This document shows, in pieces, positions 26,076 through 34,995 of a DNA stretch of 64,000 nucleotides. Position 1 is the first letter of the stretch. Every line of letters begins with the position of its first letter. This DNA is from Chryseobacterium sp. SORGH_AS_0447 (GTDB taxonomy: Bacteria > Bacteroidota > Bacteroidia > Flavobacteriales > Weeksellaceae), in assembly GCF_030818695.1 (NCBI RefSeq), contig NZ_JAUTAR010000001.1, positions 1,296,501 to 1,360,500 of the forward strand, in the 5' to 3' direction. Below the pieces are notes generated by a model. It saw only the letters and a list, made by a program, of their open reading frames with translations, did no database searches and was not told where the DNA came from. The position numbers and the translations under genes were made by a program.

Positions 26076-28682
26076 ATGAAATTAAAACTACTTTTTGGAG
26101 CCGTCAATGTGATGGCTCTGTTTGCTGCTTCTTCTGTGGCAGCACAAAATTACCAACAGATGCCTGTTTCCTCAGGTTTTACTGCCGATGTAATCGCCAA
26201 TGGTATAGGATCTTCCACTGTTTCTACAAATAATGATGTAGACGGTGCTAGTTATGCGTTTGTAGCCCGTGATTTTCAGTTGACGTCTTCCAGCGCGGCA
26301 CTTACATACGGTATTCCTGTAAATGGACTTATCAGTTCTGCAGTAGCCGCAACGCCCGGCTTAACCTATCAGCTAGCAAGTTTGAGTGCTAATAACTCAT
26401 TGAGATTGGTGGCTGTAAATGATGCCGGTACTTTAACCTTTACAACGCCAAAAGCAGCTACCAAACTATATATGCTCGCCGTTAGCGGTAGCGGTACTTC
26501 GACGGTAAGTGCAGTGGTAAATTTTTCTGATGGAACTTCCCAGACATTTACAGGCATCAGTATTTCAGACTGGTATGGTGGGTCAAATTTCGCCATTCAG
26601 GGGATAGGTAGGGTTAAAAAACCAGGAGCGACTCCCAATAGTGCGGATGATGTTCCGTCACCTGAAGGCGGTACAAATCCGAGATTATATCAGTTTGAGA
26701 TGGCCATCAGTGCTGCCAACCAGACAAAAACAATACAGAGCGTAACAGTAACCAAGACTGCCGGCGCGGGTCTTCCGAATATTTTTGCTTTTTCAGCAGA
26801 TGCCTATTCAGATTGCAACCCTCCTGTTCTTCAGGCTCCGGCAAGCATTACGGCCACTTCTGCCCTGGTTTCCTGGACGGCTCCTTCCAGCAGTATAGTA
26901 AGTTATGACGTATATCACAGTACTTCCAATACGGCACCTACCAGTGCAACAACACCTACTTATCCAGGTGTTACCGGTACGAGCACGACGATCGGAGGTC
27001 TTACTTCCAATACCAATTATTATTATTGGGTAAGAACCAATTGCAGCTCTTCAACGAGCCAGAGCGTATGGTCTTTCGGAGGTACATTCAAAACAGCATG
27101 TTCAACCTTCACCGTTCCATATACGGAGAATTTCGATACCACAAGCGCAGGTTCTTCAACAAATAATAATGCCCCTAGCTGCTGGGCTTATCTGGAAAGT
27201 TCCGGATTTGCAGGATACGGATACGTTATTGGATCAACTTCATATTCTTCCCCTAATGGTTATTATTTATATAATGCAGGGGCTACTACAGGGAGCCAGA
27301 TGCTGGTATCTCCTCCTACCGTAAGCCTTTCAGATGGTACCAAGCGTGTAAGATTTTATGCAAGGGCATCATCCGGAACTTCTACGACTGTATCAGTAGG
27401 TACTTTGTCGAATCCTACAGATCCTGCATCATTTACACAGATCGGATCTCCTATTTCTTTAACTACTACTTATACATTATATACTGTGAATATTCCTTCA
27501 GGTTCGGACGTACAACTTGCTTTCAAGCATGGGATGAATGGCACTTTTCAGGCGGTATATATTGATAATATTACGGTACAGGCGATCCCTTCATGTTTAG
27601 AGCCTACAGCAATAACTTCTTCTAATGTAAATGCAAACTCTGCAGTGATCGGGTGGACAGCTCCTACTCCTGTACCTGCCGGTGGCTATGAAGTATATTA
27701 CAACACAAGTAATACAGCCCCTACATCCACTACTGTTTTAAACTCTTCCAATTCTGTAGTGTCTTCATCAACTTCAGCAACACTTAGTGGTCTTACTCCT
27801 TCTACAACTTATTATGCCTGGGTACGATCAAGCTGCAGCGCTTCTGATAAGAGTATATGGAGTATGGCTAACGTGACATTTTCAACAACATGTATTCCTA
27901 TAACAACTTTGCCTTGGAGTGAGAATTTTGATACTATTCCAAATATAGGATCGGGAATACTTCCAAATTGTTGGAAACAAAATCCGGGAGGAACAAGTTC
28001 TACTAATAATTTTACAACAGCAAATGCTTCTCAGCAAACTTATAATGACCCTAAATCTGCACCAAATTATATAACAATTTATTATCCTTATACTAACGCA
28101 GCCTACCTATGGACACCAACGTTTACCTTGAATGCAGGGACATCTTATACCTTCTCTTTCTATTGGGTAGGAGACGGAAAAACAGGATGGCAGAATGAAG
28201 TATTGGTAAATAATGGACAAACAGCAACCGGAGCTACGAGTTTGACGACCTTTATTACCCCTACCCAGACAGCAATTGGAGGAAATAATAGTACGAACTA
28301 TACTCAGGTCAGTGTTTCCTATACTCCTACAACAACAGGAGACTATTCTTTCGGAATCAAAGCCTTCAATACAACCACGCTTCCTTACTATATGGGCTTT
28401 GATGATTTCTCTCTTACGCAGTCTGTTTTGGCAACGGCTGAAACTTCTGTGAAGAAAAATGAAATCAGGGTATATCCGAATCCATTCACTGATGTTCTGT
28501 ATATCGCTGAAACCAAAGAAGTGAAATCAGTTTCCGTAGCAGACGTTTCGGGAAGAGTGGTAAAAACAATCGAAAATCCGGGTAACGAACTGCATTTAGG
28601 CGAGCTTAATTCAGGAGTATATCTGGTGACAGTAACTTATAAAGACGGTTCACGCTCAACAGCCAAAGCCATCAAGAAATAA
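26076..28682 (+). CDS. Large secreted fibronectin-type III protein with type IX sorting domain
   Basis: An 868-aa exported protein (signal peptide ending SSVAAQ). Residues about 25-245 are an unrecognised beta-rich domain. Two fibronectin III domains follow, each with Trp-Thr-Ala-Pro and the SNTNYYYWVRTNCSS / STTYYAWVRSSCSA end. Each is followed by a jelly-roll/MAM-like module opening with PYTENFDT or PWSENFDT. The C-terminal 75 residues (KNEIRVYPNPFTDVLYI...SGVYLVTVTYKDGSRSTAKAIKK) are a type A sorting signal, so it should cross the outer membrane by the type IX system and be anchored or released at the surface. Adhesion or polymer binding is inferred. A terminator follows. Confidence 0.92.
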   Translation: MKLKLLFGAVNVMALFAASSVAAQNYQQMPVSSGFTADVIANGIGSSTVSTNNDVDGASYAFVARDFQLTSSSAALTYGIPVNGLISSAVAATPGLTYQLASLSANNSLRLVAVNDAGTLTFTTPKAATKLYMLAVSGSGTSTVSAVVNFSDGTSQTFTGISISDWYGGSNFAIQGIGRVKKPGATPNSADDVPSPEGGTNPRLYQFEMAISAANQTKTIQSVTVTKTAGAGLPNIFAFSADAYSDCNPPVLQAPASITATSALVSWTAPSSSIVSYDVYHSTSNTAPTSATTPTYPGVTGTSTTIGGLTSNTNYYYWVRTNCSSSTSQSVWSFGGTFKTACSTFTVPYTENFDTTSAGSSTNNNAPSCWAYLESSGFAGYGYVIGSTSYSSPNGYYLYNAGATTGSQMLVSPPTVSLSDGTKRVRFYARASSGTSTTVSVGTLSNPTDPASFTQIGSPISLTTTYTLYTVNIPSGSDVQLAFKHGMNGTFQAVYIDNITVQAIPSCLEPTAITSSNVNANSAVIGWTAPTPVPAGGYEVYYNTSNTAPTSTTVLNSSNSVVSSSTSATLSGLTPSTTYYAWVRSSCSASDKSIWSMANVTFSTTCIPITTLPWSENFDTIPNIGSGILPNCWKQNPGGTSSTNNFTTANASQQTYNDPKSAPNYITIYYPYTNAAYLWTPTFTLNAGTSYTFSFYWVGDGKTGWQNEVLVNNGQTATGATSLTTFITPTQTAIGGNNSTNYTQVSVSYTPTTTGDYSFGIKAFNTTTLPYYMGFDDFSLTQSVLATAETSVKKNEIRVYPNPFTDVLYIAETKEVKSVSVADVSGRVVKTIENPGNELHLGELNSGVYLVTVTYKDGSRSTAKAIKK

Positions 28683-28707
28683 TTTTTACATATAAATAAA
28701 TTGAATA

Positions 28708-28740
28708 AACAGCTGGACGATCGTTCAGCTGTTTTTTTTA
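28708..28740 (+). terminator. Terminator of the type IX cargo gene
   Basis: AACAGCTG and CAGCTGTT form an 8-bp stem around a 10-base loop, followed by eight T. Confidence 0.88.
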
Positions 28741-28804
28741 TCCTGATAAAAGCAAGGATTCATTTAAATTTTGTTAATTTGAAAATTATTAAAACTGAAA
28801 AAAT

Positions 28805-29263
28805 ATGCAGATCCAATCCGTTTCCGTAGAAGACTATATTTCCCAGATTCCCGAAGAAAGACAGGAGATCTTCAGGGAAATTTTTAATACCATCAACGAC
28901 CACCTGCCGGAAGGCTTTTCCCAAGGTTCGAGCTATGGAATGATCGGCTGGGGCGTTCCTTTGAAAACCTATCCTGCGGGATATCACTGTGCGCCGGGTT
29001 CGCCGCTGCCATTTATCAGCATTGCTTCACAGAAAAATTTCATAGCGCTTTATCATATGGGAATGTATGCGAAGCCTGAATTGCTGGATTGGTTTGTAGC
29101 AGAATATCCGAAATATTCCAAAAGAAAGCTGGATATGGGAAAATCCTGCGTCCGTTTTAAAAAGATGGACGATATTCCGCTGGAATTATTGGCGGAATTA
29201 AGCAAAAAAATGACTGTTGAAGAGTGGATCGATATTTATGAGACCAATTTTAAAAAGAAATAA
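28805..29263 (+). CDS. DUF1801 (YdhG-like) family protein
   Basis: A 152-aa cytosolic protein of the DUF1801 family, related in fold to the frataxin-like YdhG/YjbR group. It shows VEDYISQIPEERQEIFREIFNTINDHLPEGFSQGSSYGMIGWGVP, ISIASQKNFIALYHMG and KLDMGKSCVRFKKMDDIPLELLAEL, which is the family layout. Function is unknown. The next gene begins inside its last nine codons in another frame, so the two are translationally coupled. Confidence 0.85.
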   Translation: MQIQSVSVEDYISQIPEERQEIFREIFNTINDHLPEGFSQGSSYGMIGWGVPLKTYPAGYHCAPGSPLPFISIASQKNFIALYHMGMYAKPELLDWFVAEYPKYSKRKLDMGKSCVRFKKMDDIPLELLAELSKKMTVEEWIDIYETNFKKK

Positions 29264-29897
29264 TTTTGTGCTGCTTTTATCGGCAGCAATTTTTATTTTA
29301 AGCCTGATCACAAGCTGCAAGAGTACACCGGCTTCCGGACTGGAAAACGGAGACCTTCTTTTTGTAACGGCTAAGGAAACGGGGTTGTCGGGAGCAATAA
29401 ATAATGTTACCCAAAAGCAGAAAAGTGCATCATTTGACCATATCGGTATTTTGGAGAAGAATAATACCGGTAGTTTTGTGCTTCATGCTGCCCCGAAAGG
29501 CGGCTCCCAGAAACAAAGCCTTAAAGATTTTCTGAAAGACCAGGCCGATGACGGGCAGCGGGTAGTGGTGTACCGACTGAAGCCTCAGTATAAAAATACC
29601 ATTCCTGCTGCCATCAGTAAGGCAAATTCTATACTGGGCAAACCCTATAATTTCAATTATATTCTCGACGAAAGTTCATATTACTGTTCAGATTTTATCG
29701 AAAGGGCATTCAGGGAAAACCAGATCTTCAGGCTTGAGCCCATGAGCTTTATCGATCCGAAAACCGGGAAAACCAACCTTTTCTGGGAAGAATTCTATAG
29801 AAAGAAAAACCTGAAAGTTCCGGAAGGTAAACCTGGCTGCAACCCGAATGGCCTCGCAGCTTCTGATAAACTGAAACGCATAATGGAGCTGAAATAA
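29238..29897 (+). CDS. YiiX-like (permuted papain-fold) lipoprotein hydrolase
   Basis: A 219-aa protein with a signal peptide and lipobox ITSCK. The mature domain matches the YiiX/YebB-like permuted NlpC/P60 group. The catalytic His is in FDHIGILEKN and the catalytic Cys in SSYYCSDFIERAF, with GDLLF at the start of the fold and SILGKPYNFNYIL before the Cys. It may cleave an amide bond in a cell-wall peptide or another periplasmic substrate. The ATG at 29238 overlaps the DUF1801 gene by 26 bases; the longer frame adds seven residues before the natural start of the signal peptide. Confidence 0.85.
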   Translation: MRPILKRNNFVLLLSAAIFILSLITSCKSTPASGLENGDLLFVTAKETGLSGAINNVTQKQKSASFDHIGILEKNNTGSFVLHAAPKGGSQKQSLKDFLKDQADDGQRVVVYRLKPQYKNTIPAAISKANSILGKPYNFNYILDESSYYCSDFIERAFRENQIFRLEPMSFIDPKTGKTNLFWEEFYRKKNLKVPEGKPGCNPNGLAASDKLKRIMELK

Positions 29898-30102
29898 TCC
29901 TGATGGCTTATCAACTAGCGTATGGAATCAGTAAAGAGTACATGTAAATAAAGCTGTTTAAAGTTTATACTTATTTCTATTTTTTACTTTTACTCACTGG
30001 CTCAAATTACTACATAATCATCATAATCAAGGGAAATTATAAGTTTTATTTAATTTTAACGAACTCTCAAATGTTAAAATTAAAAATTATTATCCTACTG
30101 AT

Positions 30103-30132
30103 TTGGTAGACTAATAATTTTTTATATTTTTG
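30103..30132 (+). promoter_or_regulatory. Promoter of the NIL-domain gene
   Basis: TTG at 30103-30105, a 19-base spacer and TATTTTTG at 30125-30132 match the Bacteroidota consensus. The leader to the ATG at 30185 would be about 45 bases. The gap 29898-30102 shows no other feature. Confidence 0.65.
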
Positions 30133-30184
30133 TCATAGCTAAGCAATGTGAGAAGAGGAAATTTCTTGCAAAAGCTTATGAGTT

Positions 30185-30520
30185 ATGTTCAATCCTAAAA
30201 TGTTAAATATGATAACGCCCAATCCCGGACTTCAGGTTTTACAGAATACGCTGAACCTGCCTAAAAAAGAATTGATACTGGAGATAGAACTAAATGGAAA
30301 GATGAAGTTCGAACATCTGATGAATGCTATTTACCATCAGTTCGGGATCTGCCACAAAGTGTTGTCGGCCAATGTAGAATATTTTAACGGAATGAGTTTC
30401 GGTACGGTTCAGCTGTACATCAATGTTTATCAGGAAGATTTTGAGCAGCTCGAATATTATCTTAATAAAAATAAGCTTTTGAATACCACGGTAGAATATA
30501 CCTGCCGGAAATATTTATAA
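30185..30520 (+). CDS. Stand-alone NIL-domain protein
   Basis: A 111-aa protein whose residues about 27-105 match the NIL domain: an ACT-like ferredoxin fold usually found at the end of MetN, the ATPase of the methionine importer, where it binds methionine. Here the segment ELILEIELNGKMKFEHLMNAIYHQFGICHKVLSANVEYFNGMSFGTVQLYI is preserved, but there is no ATPase domain or transporter gene nearby. It has its own promoter, so it is not simply the tail of a broken metN. A separate regulatory or amino-acid-sensing subunit is possible. Confidence 0.72.
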   Translation: MFNPKMLNMITPNPGLQVLQNTLNLPKKELILEIELNGKMKFEHLMNAIYHQFGICHKVLSANVEYFNGMSFGTVQLYINVYQEDFEQLEYYLNKNKLLNTTVEYTCRKYL

Positions 30521-30547
30521 GTGATTTCATATGGTTTTGATTACAAG

Positions 30548-30580
30548 AAACGGCTGTCGGTTCATGGCAGCCGTTTTACT
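30548..30580 (+). terminator. Terminator of the NIL-domain gene
   Basis: AAACGGCTGTC and GGCAGCCGTTT pair with a G·U wobble around GGTTCAT, followed by TACTTTTAT, 27 bases after the stop codon. Confidence 0.8.
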
Positions 30581-30624
30581 TTTATCTTCAGTAAAAATTA
30601 GTACAGAAGAGCTTTATAAACAAA

Positions 30625-30650
30625 AAACCGCCGAAAGGCGGTTTCTATAT
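30625..30650 (-). terminator. Terminator of the DUF4290-murA unit
   Basis: AAACCGCCGAAAGGCGGTTT forms an 8-bp stem with a GAAA loop. Read on the minus strand it is followed by a T-run (complement of the A-run at 30622-30627). It ends the murA transcript 12 bases after the stop codon. Confidence 0.88.
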
Positions 30651-30661
30651 GATAAGTAAAT

Positions 30662-31969
30662 TTAAATTCTCTCAATATCGGCACCGATGGCTTTAAGCCT
30701 GCCGTCGATGTTTTCATACCCCCGGTCGATCTGTTCGATGTTGTGGATAATCGATTTTCCTTCTGCGGAAAGAGCAGCGATTAAAAGAGCATTCCCGGCT
30801 CTGATATCCGGGGAAACCATGGTTGTGCCTCTTAAAGGTGTTTCCTGGTTTAGCCCGATTACCGTTGCCCTGTGCGGATCGCAAAGGATAATTTGTGCAC
30901 CCATATCGATTAATTTATCTACAAAGAATAATCTCGATTCAAACATTTTCTGATGCACCAGAAGGCTTCCTTTAGCCTGGGTAGCAACAACCAGAATAAT
31001 AGACAGCAGGTCCGGAGTGAATCCCGGCCATGGCGCATCGGAAATCGTTAAGATGGATCCGTCGATAAATTTCTGTATTTTATAATGTTCCTGAGCAGGA
31101 ATAAAAATGTCATCATTGCTCTGTTCAAGCTCGATCCCCAATTTTCTGAACGTATTCGGGATAACACCCAGCTGGTTCCAGTTTACATTTTTGATGGTGA
31201 TTTCAGATTTGGTCATTGCAGCAAGACCGATCCATGATCCGATTTCCACCATATCCGGAAGCATTGTGTGTTCCGTTCCGTGAAGATATTCTACGCCTTC
31301 GATGGTCAATAAATTAGAACCGATTCCGGAGATATTGGCACCCATTCTGTTCAGCATTTTGCACAGCTGCTGAAGATAAGGTTCGCACGCGGCATTGTAG
31401 ATTCTTGTTTTTCCTTTTGCCAGCGCAGCAGCCATCACGATATTGGCAGTTCCCGTTACGGAAGCTTCTTCCAGAAGGATGAATTTTCCGTTGAGTTCCT
31501 TTGCTTTTAAAGAATAAAAGTATTCTTCCTCGTCATAATGAAATTCCGCACCAAGCTCTACCAATCCCTGAAAATGGGTATCGAGTCTTCTTCTCCCGAT
31601 CTTGTCACCTCCGGGAGTCGGCATATAGGCCTCCCCGTATCTTGCAAGCATCGGACCCATCAGCATAATCGAACCTCTCAGCTTAGCGCCGTCTTTTTTA
31701 AACTCACTGGACTTTACATAATCAAAATTTACCTTGTCGGATTTGAAAGTATAATCCCCGTGACCATTTTTAGTAACCTTCACGCCGAAGTCACCAAGGA
31801 TCTCAATTAATCGATTAACGTCGTGGATATCCGGAATATTTTTAATTCTTACTTCCTCATCGGTCAGCAAAACAGCACAAAGAATCTGAAGGGCTTCGTT
31901 TTTTGCCCCCTGTGGAGTGATTTCACCTTGCAGTCTCTTTCCTCCTCTTATCTGAAATGTTCCACTCAT
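30662..31969 (-). CDS. murA: UDP-N-acetylglucosamine 1-carboxyvinyltransferase with Asp at the fosfomycin-target position
   Basis: Transfers enolpyruvate from PEP to UDP-GlcNAc, the first committed step of peptidoglycan synthesis. The 435-aa chain shows GGKRLQGEITPQGAKNEALQILCA (with the conserved Lys), LRGSIMLMGPMLARYGEA, EASVTGTANIVMAAALAKG and SIIHNIEQIDRGYENIDGRLKAIGADI. In the active-site loop the usual PGGCxIGxRPxDLH reads PGGDKIGRRRLDTH: residue 122 (codon 31604-31606) is Asp where fosfomycin alkylates Cys in E. coli. The gene follows the DUF4290 gene by two bases and a terminator ends the pair. Confidence 0.95.
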   Translation of the reverse strand: MSGTFQIRGGKRLQGEITPQGAKNEALQILCAVLLTDEEVRIKNIPDIHDVNRLIEILGDFGVKVTKNGHGDYTFKSDKVNFDYVKSSEFKKDGAKLRGSIMLMGPMLARYGEAYMPTPGGDKIGRRRLDTHFQGLVELGAEFHYDEEEYFYSLKAKELNGKFILLEEASVTGTANIVMAAALAKGKTRIYNAACEPYLQQLCKMLNRMGANISGIGSNLLTIEGVEYLHGTEHTMLPDMVEIGSWIGLAAMTKSEITIKNVNWNQLGVIPNTFRKLGIELEQSNDDIFIPAQEHYKIQKFIDGSILTISDAPWPGFTPDLLSIILVVATQAKGSLLVHQKMFESRLFFVDKLIDMGAQIILCDPHRATVIGLNQETPLRGTTMVSPDIRAGNALLIAALSAEGKSIIHNIEQIDRGYENIDGRLKAIGADIERI

Positions 31970-31971
31970 GT

Positions 31972-32643
31972 CTACTTTCTGTTTTTGTTATGATTGTTAT
32001 TGTTGTTATTGTGCCGTCTTTTGTTGTTTTGGTTATTCCGGTTGTTGTTCCGGTTGTTGTTACTTTGGTTGTTCCGGTTGTTATTGTTGGTGCTGTAGTA
32101 TATTTTACTCTTTTCAAGCGTGTCGATTCCGGTAAGGTCCAACCTGTTTTCCGAAAGTTCCTTCAGATGACGGAAAATCACATCATCGGTAACGTGTTCC
32201 TTATTATATACATTGTAAGACTTCTTCATGTTATTGGCAATCACTTCGATCAGCGCTTCCTTTTCGTCGCCCTGTTCCAGTTCGATTGCTTTTTCGATCA
32301 GCTGAAGAATACTTTTCCCGTAAAATTTAAAATCGCCCTGAAGTTTGGGATATTCCATTCTTTTAGGTTTCTCTTCAAGTTCTTCTTTGGTAGGAAAAGG
32401 GTAGGGTGCATCTACATCCAGGTCATAATTGGCTAAAATATAGAGGTGGTCCCAAAGTTTATGTTTATAATTTTCTTCGTCTCGCAGCTGCGGGTTTCTC
32501 TGACCCATAAAATCAATGATTCCCATTGCCATTTCACTTCTTTCTTCTTTTGAGGAAAGCTCTTTGCAACGTTCAACCAACTGTTGTATAATTCTGCCGT
32601 ATTCAGGCAAATGAAGCTGAGTTTTTTGGGTGTTGTATTCCAT
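31972..32643 (-). CDS. DUF4290 family protein with Asn-rich basic tail
   Basis: The first about 175 residues match DUF4290, a Bacteroidota family of unknown role regularly found upstream of murA. It is helical and acidic, with MEYNTQKTQLHLPEYGRIIQQLVERC and FKFYGKSILQLIEKAI. The last 45 residues are a low-complexity tail of NNR/NNQ/NNN units ending in basic residues, encoded by imperfect GTTGTT-type triplet repeats (31985-32095). Such tails are usually disordered and may bind nucleic acid, but this is inference. I prefer the ATG giving MEYNTQK (32641-32643) over one three codons upstream; both are possible. Confidence 0.85.
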   Translation of the reverse strand: MEYNTQKTQLHLPEYGRIIQQLVERCKELSSKEERSEMAMGIIDFMGQRNPQLRDEENYKHKLWDHLYILANYDLDVDAPYPFPTKEELEEKPKRMEYPKLQGDFKFYGKSILQLIEKAIELEQGDEKEALIEVIANNMKKSYNVYNKEHVTDDVIFRHLKELSENRLDLTGIDTLEKSKIYYSTNNNNRNNQSNNNRNNNRNNQNNKRRHNNNNNNHNKNRK

Positions 32644-32833
32644 AGTCTGCAAATATATGGATTAATAGAAAAAATGTACCGAAAATCTTAAAAGTTTATG
32701 ATTTTTTAATGAATATTTTATGTAACGATTTGCTGAGGTTTTTTGGTAATAATAAAAAATATTTCTCTTCTGTTAGAATTTATATTAATAAAAATGTAAT
32801 TTAGTTAACACTTCAATAATTAAAATTTATCAT

Positions 32834-34267
32834 ATGAAAAAAAGACATTACTTACTTTCAGTAGTCGGTTTGTTGCTGGTCAGCTCCTGTCAGAACAATG
32901 ATGAAATAATCAGCGAAAACCATGAACAGTCTGAGGTTCATGCTAAAATTGTGAACGTTACCCATCATGACGGCCGGCCGTTCAGTACCGGAACATCTTC
33001 TTCCACCGGGAAATTTGTTGCGGGCCCGGGCGGCAGTGTGCTCATGCAGGGCTTTTACTGGGACGTCCCGGATGGCGGGAACTGGTGGAACACTGTAAAA
33101 TCAAAGGTGACCGACTGGTCGAATGCGGGAATCGGGGCCATCTGGCTTCCGCCGGCTTCCAAAGCGCAGAATGGGGCTTATTCTATGGGATATGACCCTA
33201 CCGATTATTACGATTTCGGAAACTACAACCAGAACGGAAGTGTGGAAACGCGTTTCGGTTCGAGAGCAGAGCTGGAATCCCTGATTACAAAAGCCCATAC
33301 CGAAAATATGCAGGTATATGCCGACATCGTGATCAACCACAACAGCGGCGGGCAGTCGGAATACAATCCGTATGTAGGTTCAAATACATGGACTAATTTT
33401 TCGGGAGTTGCCTCAGGGAAATTTCCAAGAAACTATAACGATTTTTATAAGAATTCTTACGGAAATAATGATGAGGGGGCTTTCGGTGGATTTCCCGATT
33501 TATGCCATGCCAATCCGTATGTGCAGGACTGGCTTTGGGGAAGGGACGATTCGGTAGGAAAATATTATAAGAACGTGATGAAATTTGACGGCTGGCGGTT
33601 CGACTACGTTAAAGGCTTCGGGGCCTGGGTAGTAAATAACTGGAATTCCAATGTCGGCGGTTTCTCTGTCGGAGAATTGTGGGATTCCAACGTCAACACC
33701 TTAGAATCCTGGGCGAATAATGCCAACAGTTCCGTATTTGACTTCGCTGCCTATTACAAAATGGATGAAGCTTTCGATAACGGAAACCTGAATGTGCTGA
33801 ATGATGATATGATGTGGAAAAGAAATCCTTTCAAAGCGGTAACCTTTGTAGCGAATCATGATACGGATATTATTTACAATAAAATGCCGGCATATGCGTA
33901 TATTCTTACCCATGAAGGCTATCCCACAATCTTCTACAGGGATTACGAAGAATGGCTCAGCAAAGAAAGACTAAATAACCTGATCTGGATTCATAATAAT
34001 AAGGCTACCGGAACGACTTCGATCCTGTATACGGATAATGACGAATATATTGCCCGCAGAAACGGCTACAACGGAAATCCGGGATTGGTAGTATATATCA
34101 ACAGTTCTTCAAGCTGGCAGGAAAGATGGATCCAAACCAATTGGGCCAGCCAGCAGATCAAGGATTTTACCGGCAACTCGTCCTGGTATCCGACTACGCA
34201 GGGAGACAAATGGGTGAAGATCCAGTGTCCGCCGAATTCGTATTCTGTTTGGTCTTTAAATCAGTAA
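32834..34267 (+). CDS. Alpha-amylase, GH13 family, lipoprotein
   Basis: A 477-aa starch-degrading enzyme anchored by a lipid: the signal peptide ends VSSCQN. The catalytic residues of GH13 are all visible: nucleophile Asp in FDGWRFDYVKGF, acid/base Glu in SVGELWDS, transition-state Asp in TFVANHDTD, plus IVINHNSGG of region I. The calcium-binding and C-terminal beta domain (about 395-477) are present. It resembles the single-domain bacterial amylases close to plant and Bacillus type GH13 subfamilies. No SusC/SusD pair is adjacent, so it is not part of a typical polysaccharide utilisation locus here. It is AT-rich upstream, with no clear promoter seen. Confidence 0.9.
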   Translation: MKKRHYLLSVVGLLLVSSCQNNDEIISENHEQSEVHAKIVNVTHHDGRPFSTGTSSSTGKFVAGPGGSVLMQGFYWDVPDGGNWWNTVKSKVTDWSNAGIGAIWLPPASKAQNGAYSMGYDPTDYYDFGNYNQNGSVETRFGSRAELESLITKAHTENMQVYADIVINHNSGGQSEYNPYVGSNTWTNFSGVASGKFPRNYNDFYKNSYGNNDEGAFGGFPDLCHANPYVQDWLWGRDDSVGKYYKNVMKFDGWRFDYVKGFGAWVVNNWNSNVGGFSVGELWDSNVNTLESWANNANSSVFDFAAYYKMDEAFDNGNLNVLNDDMMWKRNPFKAVTFVANHDTDIIYNKMPAYAYILTHEGYPTIFYRDYEEWLSKERLNNLIWIHNNKATGTTSILYTDNDEYIARRNGYNGNPGLVVYINSSSSWQERWIQTNWASQQIKDFTGNSSWYPTTQGDKWVKIQCPPNSYSVWSLNQ

Positions 34268-34459
34268 ATACTGTTTAAAATCTTGAAGCACTGAAGGTTT
34301 TTTTAAATGATATTAGATAATAAAGTTCTCAGGAATAAAAATCTTTGATTTTGATTCTTATGTGTTCTAAAAATACGCGTAATGCTTTTAAACATTAAAT
34401 CTAATGTGACTCATGTATTAAAAAATTTCGTTACTTCAAGGTTATATGGTCCACAACAA

Positions 34460-34497
34460 CTAAAGACTGCTTCCAAGAGCAGTCTTTAGTCTTTTTT
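34460..34497 (+). terminator. Strong terminator 190 bases after the amylase gene
   Basis: CTAAAGACTGCT and AGCAGTCTTTAG pair perfectly (12 bp) around TCCAAG, followed by TCTTTTTTA. The 190 bases between the amylase stop and this hairpin (34268-34459) contain no open frame I can support. It may be a long 3' end or a short RNA gene. Confidence 0.88.
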
Positions 34498-34570
34498 ATA
34501 CTGATAAATTACAATATCTTTTACCTGTATCTGAAAAACTTCCGGCATCAGGCTTCCACCTTCCAGCCTA

Positions 34571-34984
34571 TCAAACCTGTATAAATTTTTTTCGCTCCTC
34601 AGGCGTAGGTAAATAACATTTTTGGTTAGCCAGTTTCATTCGGTTTTCGGAAATTTTATCATAAACCTTGTCACTAAGAAATTTCGGAACTAGTTTTCCG
34701 ATGGCCGAGAGTTTGTAAACTCCACCCAGCAGATCCGCGATTTTCAGTACAGCCCTTGATTTTTCGAGATAATACCGGTTGGGTTTCCACAGGTACATGG
34801 TATTGAAAACCTTTGTATTTAAACCTCTTTCGGATAAAAATTTCTGCCCGAAATCCGATTGAAGAGAAGCAAACATAAACCGGTTCTTCTTATCTCTCTC
34901 CAAAATCCGCTGCACCCAAAAGTTGCAGACTCCGCAATCTCCGTCGAAGAATACAATGTGCTTGTCCTGCCAGTTCTCTTCCAT
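34571..34984 (-). CDS. DCC family thiol-disulfide oxidoreductase (DUF393)
   Basis: A 137-aa protein of the DUF393/DCC1-like family with a thioredoxin-like redox site. It has VFFDGDCGVCNFWVQRIL, where the DxxCGxC motif contains the two redox cysteines, then FMFASLQSDFGQKFL and MYLWKPNRYYLEKSRAVLKIADLLGG, which is the family pattern. It probably reduces or isomerises disulfides in an unknown client. It is 11 bases downstream of the heme-binding-protein gene in the same direction, so the two form an operon that could be tied to periplasmic or membrane redox functions. Confidence 0.88.
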   Translation of the reverse strand: MEENWQDKHIVFFDGDCGVCNFWVQRILERDKKNRFMFASLQSDFGQKFLSERGLNTKVFNTMYLWKPNRYYLEKSRAVLKIADLLGGVYKLSAIGKLVPKFLSDKVYDKISENRMKLANQKCYLPTPEERKKFIQV

Positions 34985-34995
34985 ACTCTTGTTTT

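Noticed and set aside
26076..28682. Type IX cargo as a possible hydrolase
   Set aside because: No catalytic motif could be found in the N-terminal domain or the jelly-roll-like modules.
31985..32110. Triplet repeat region as a CRISPR or tandem-repeat locus
   Set aside because: It is in frame within a conserved gene and encodes the Asn-rich tail; no spacers are present.
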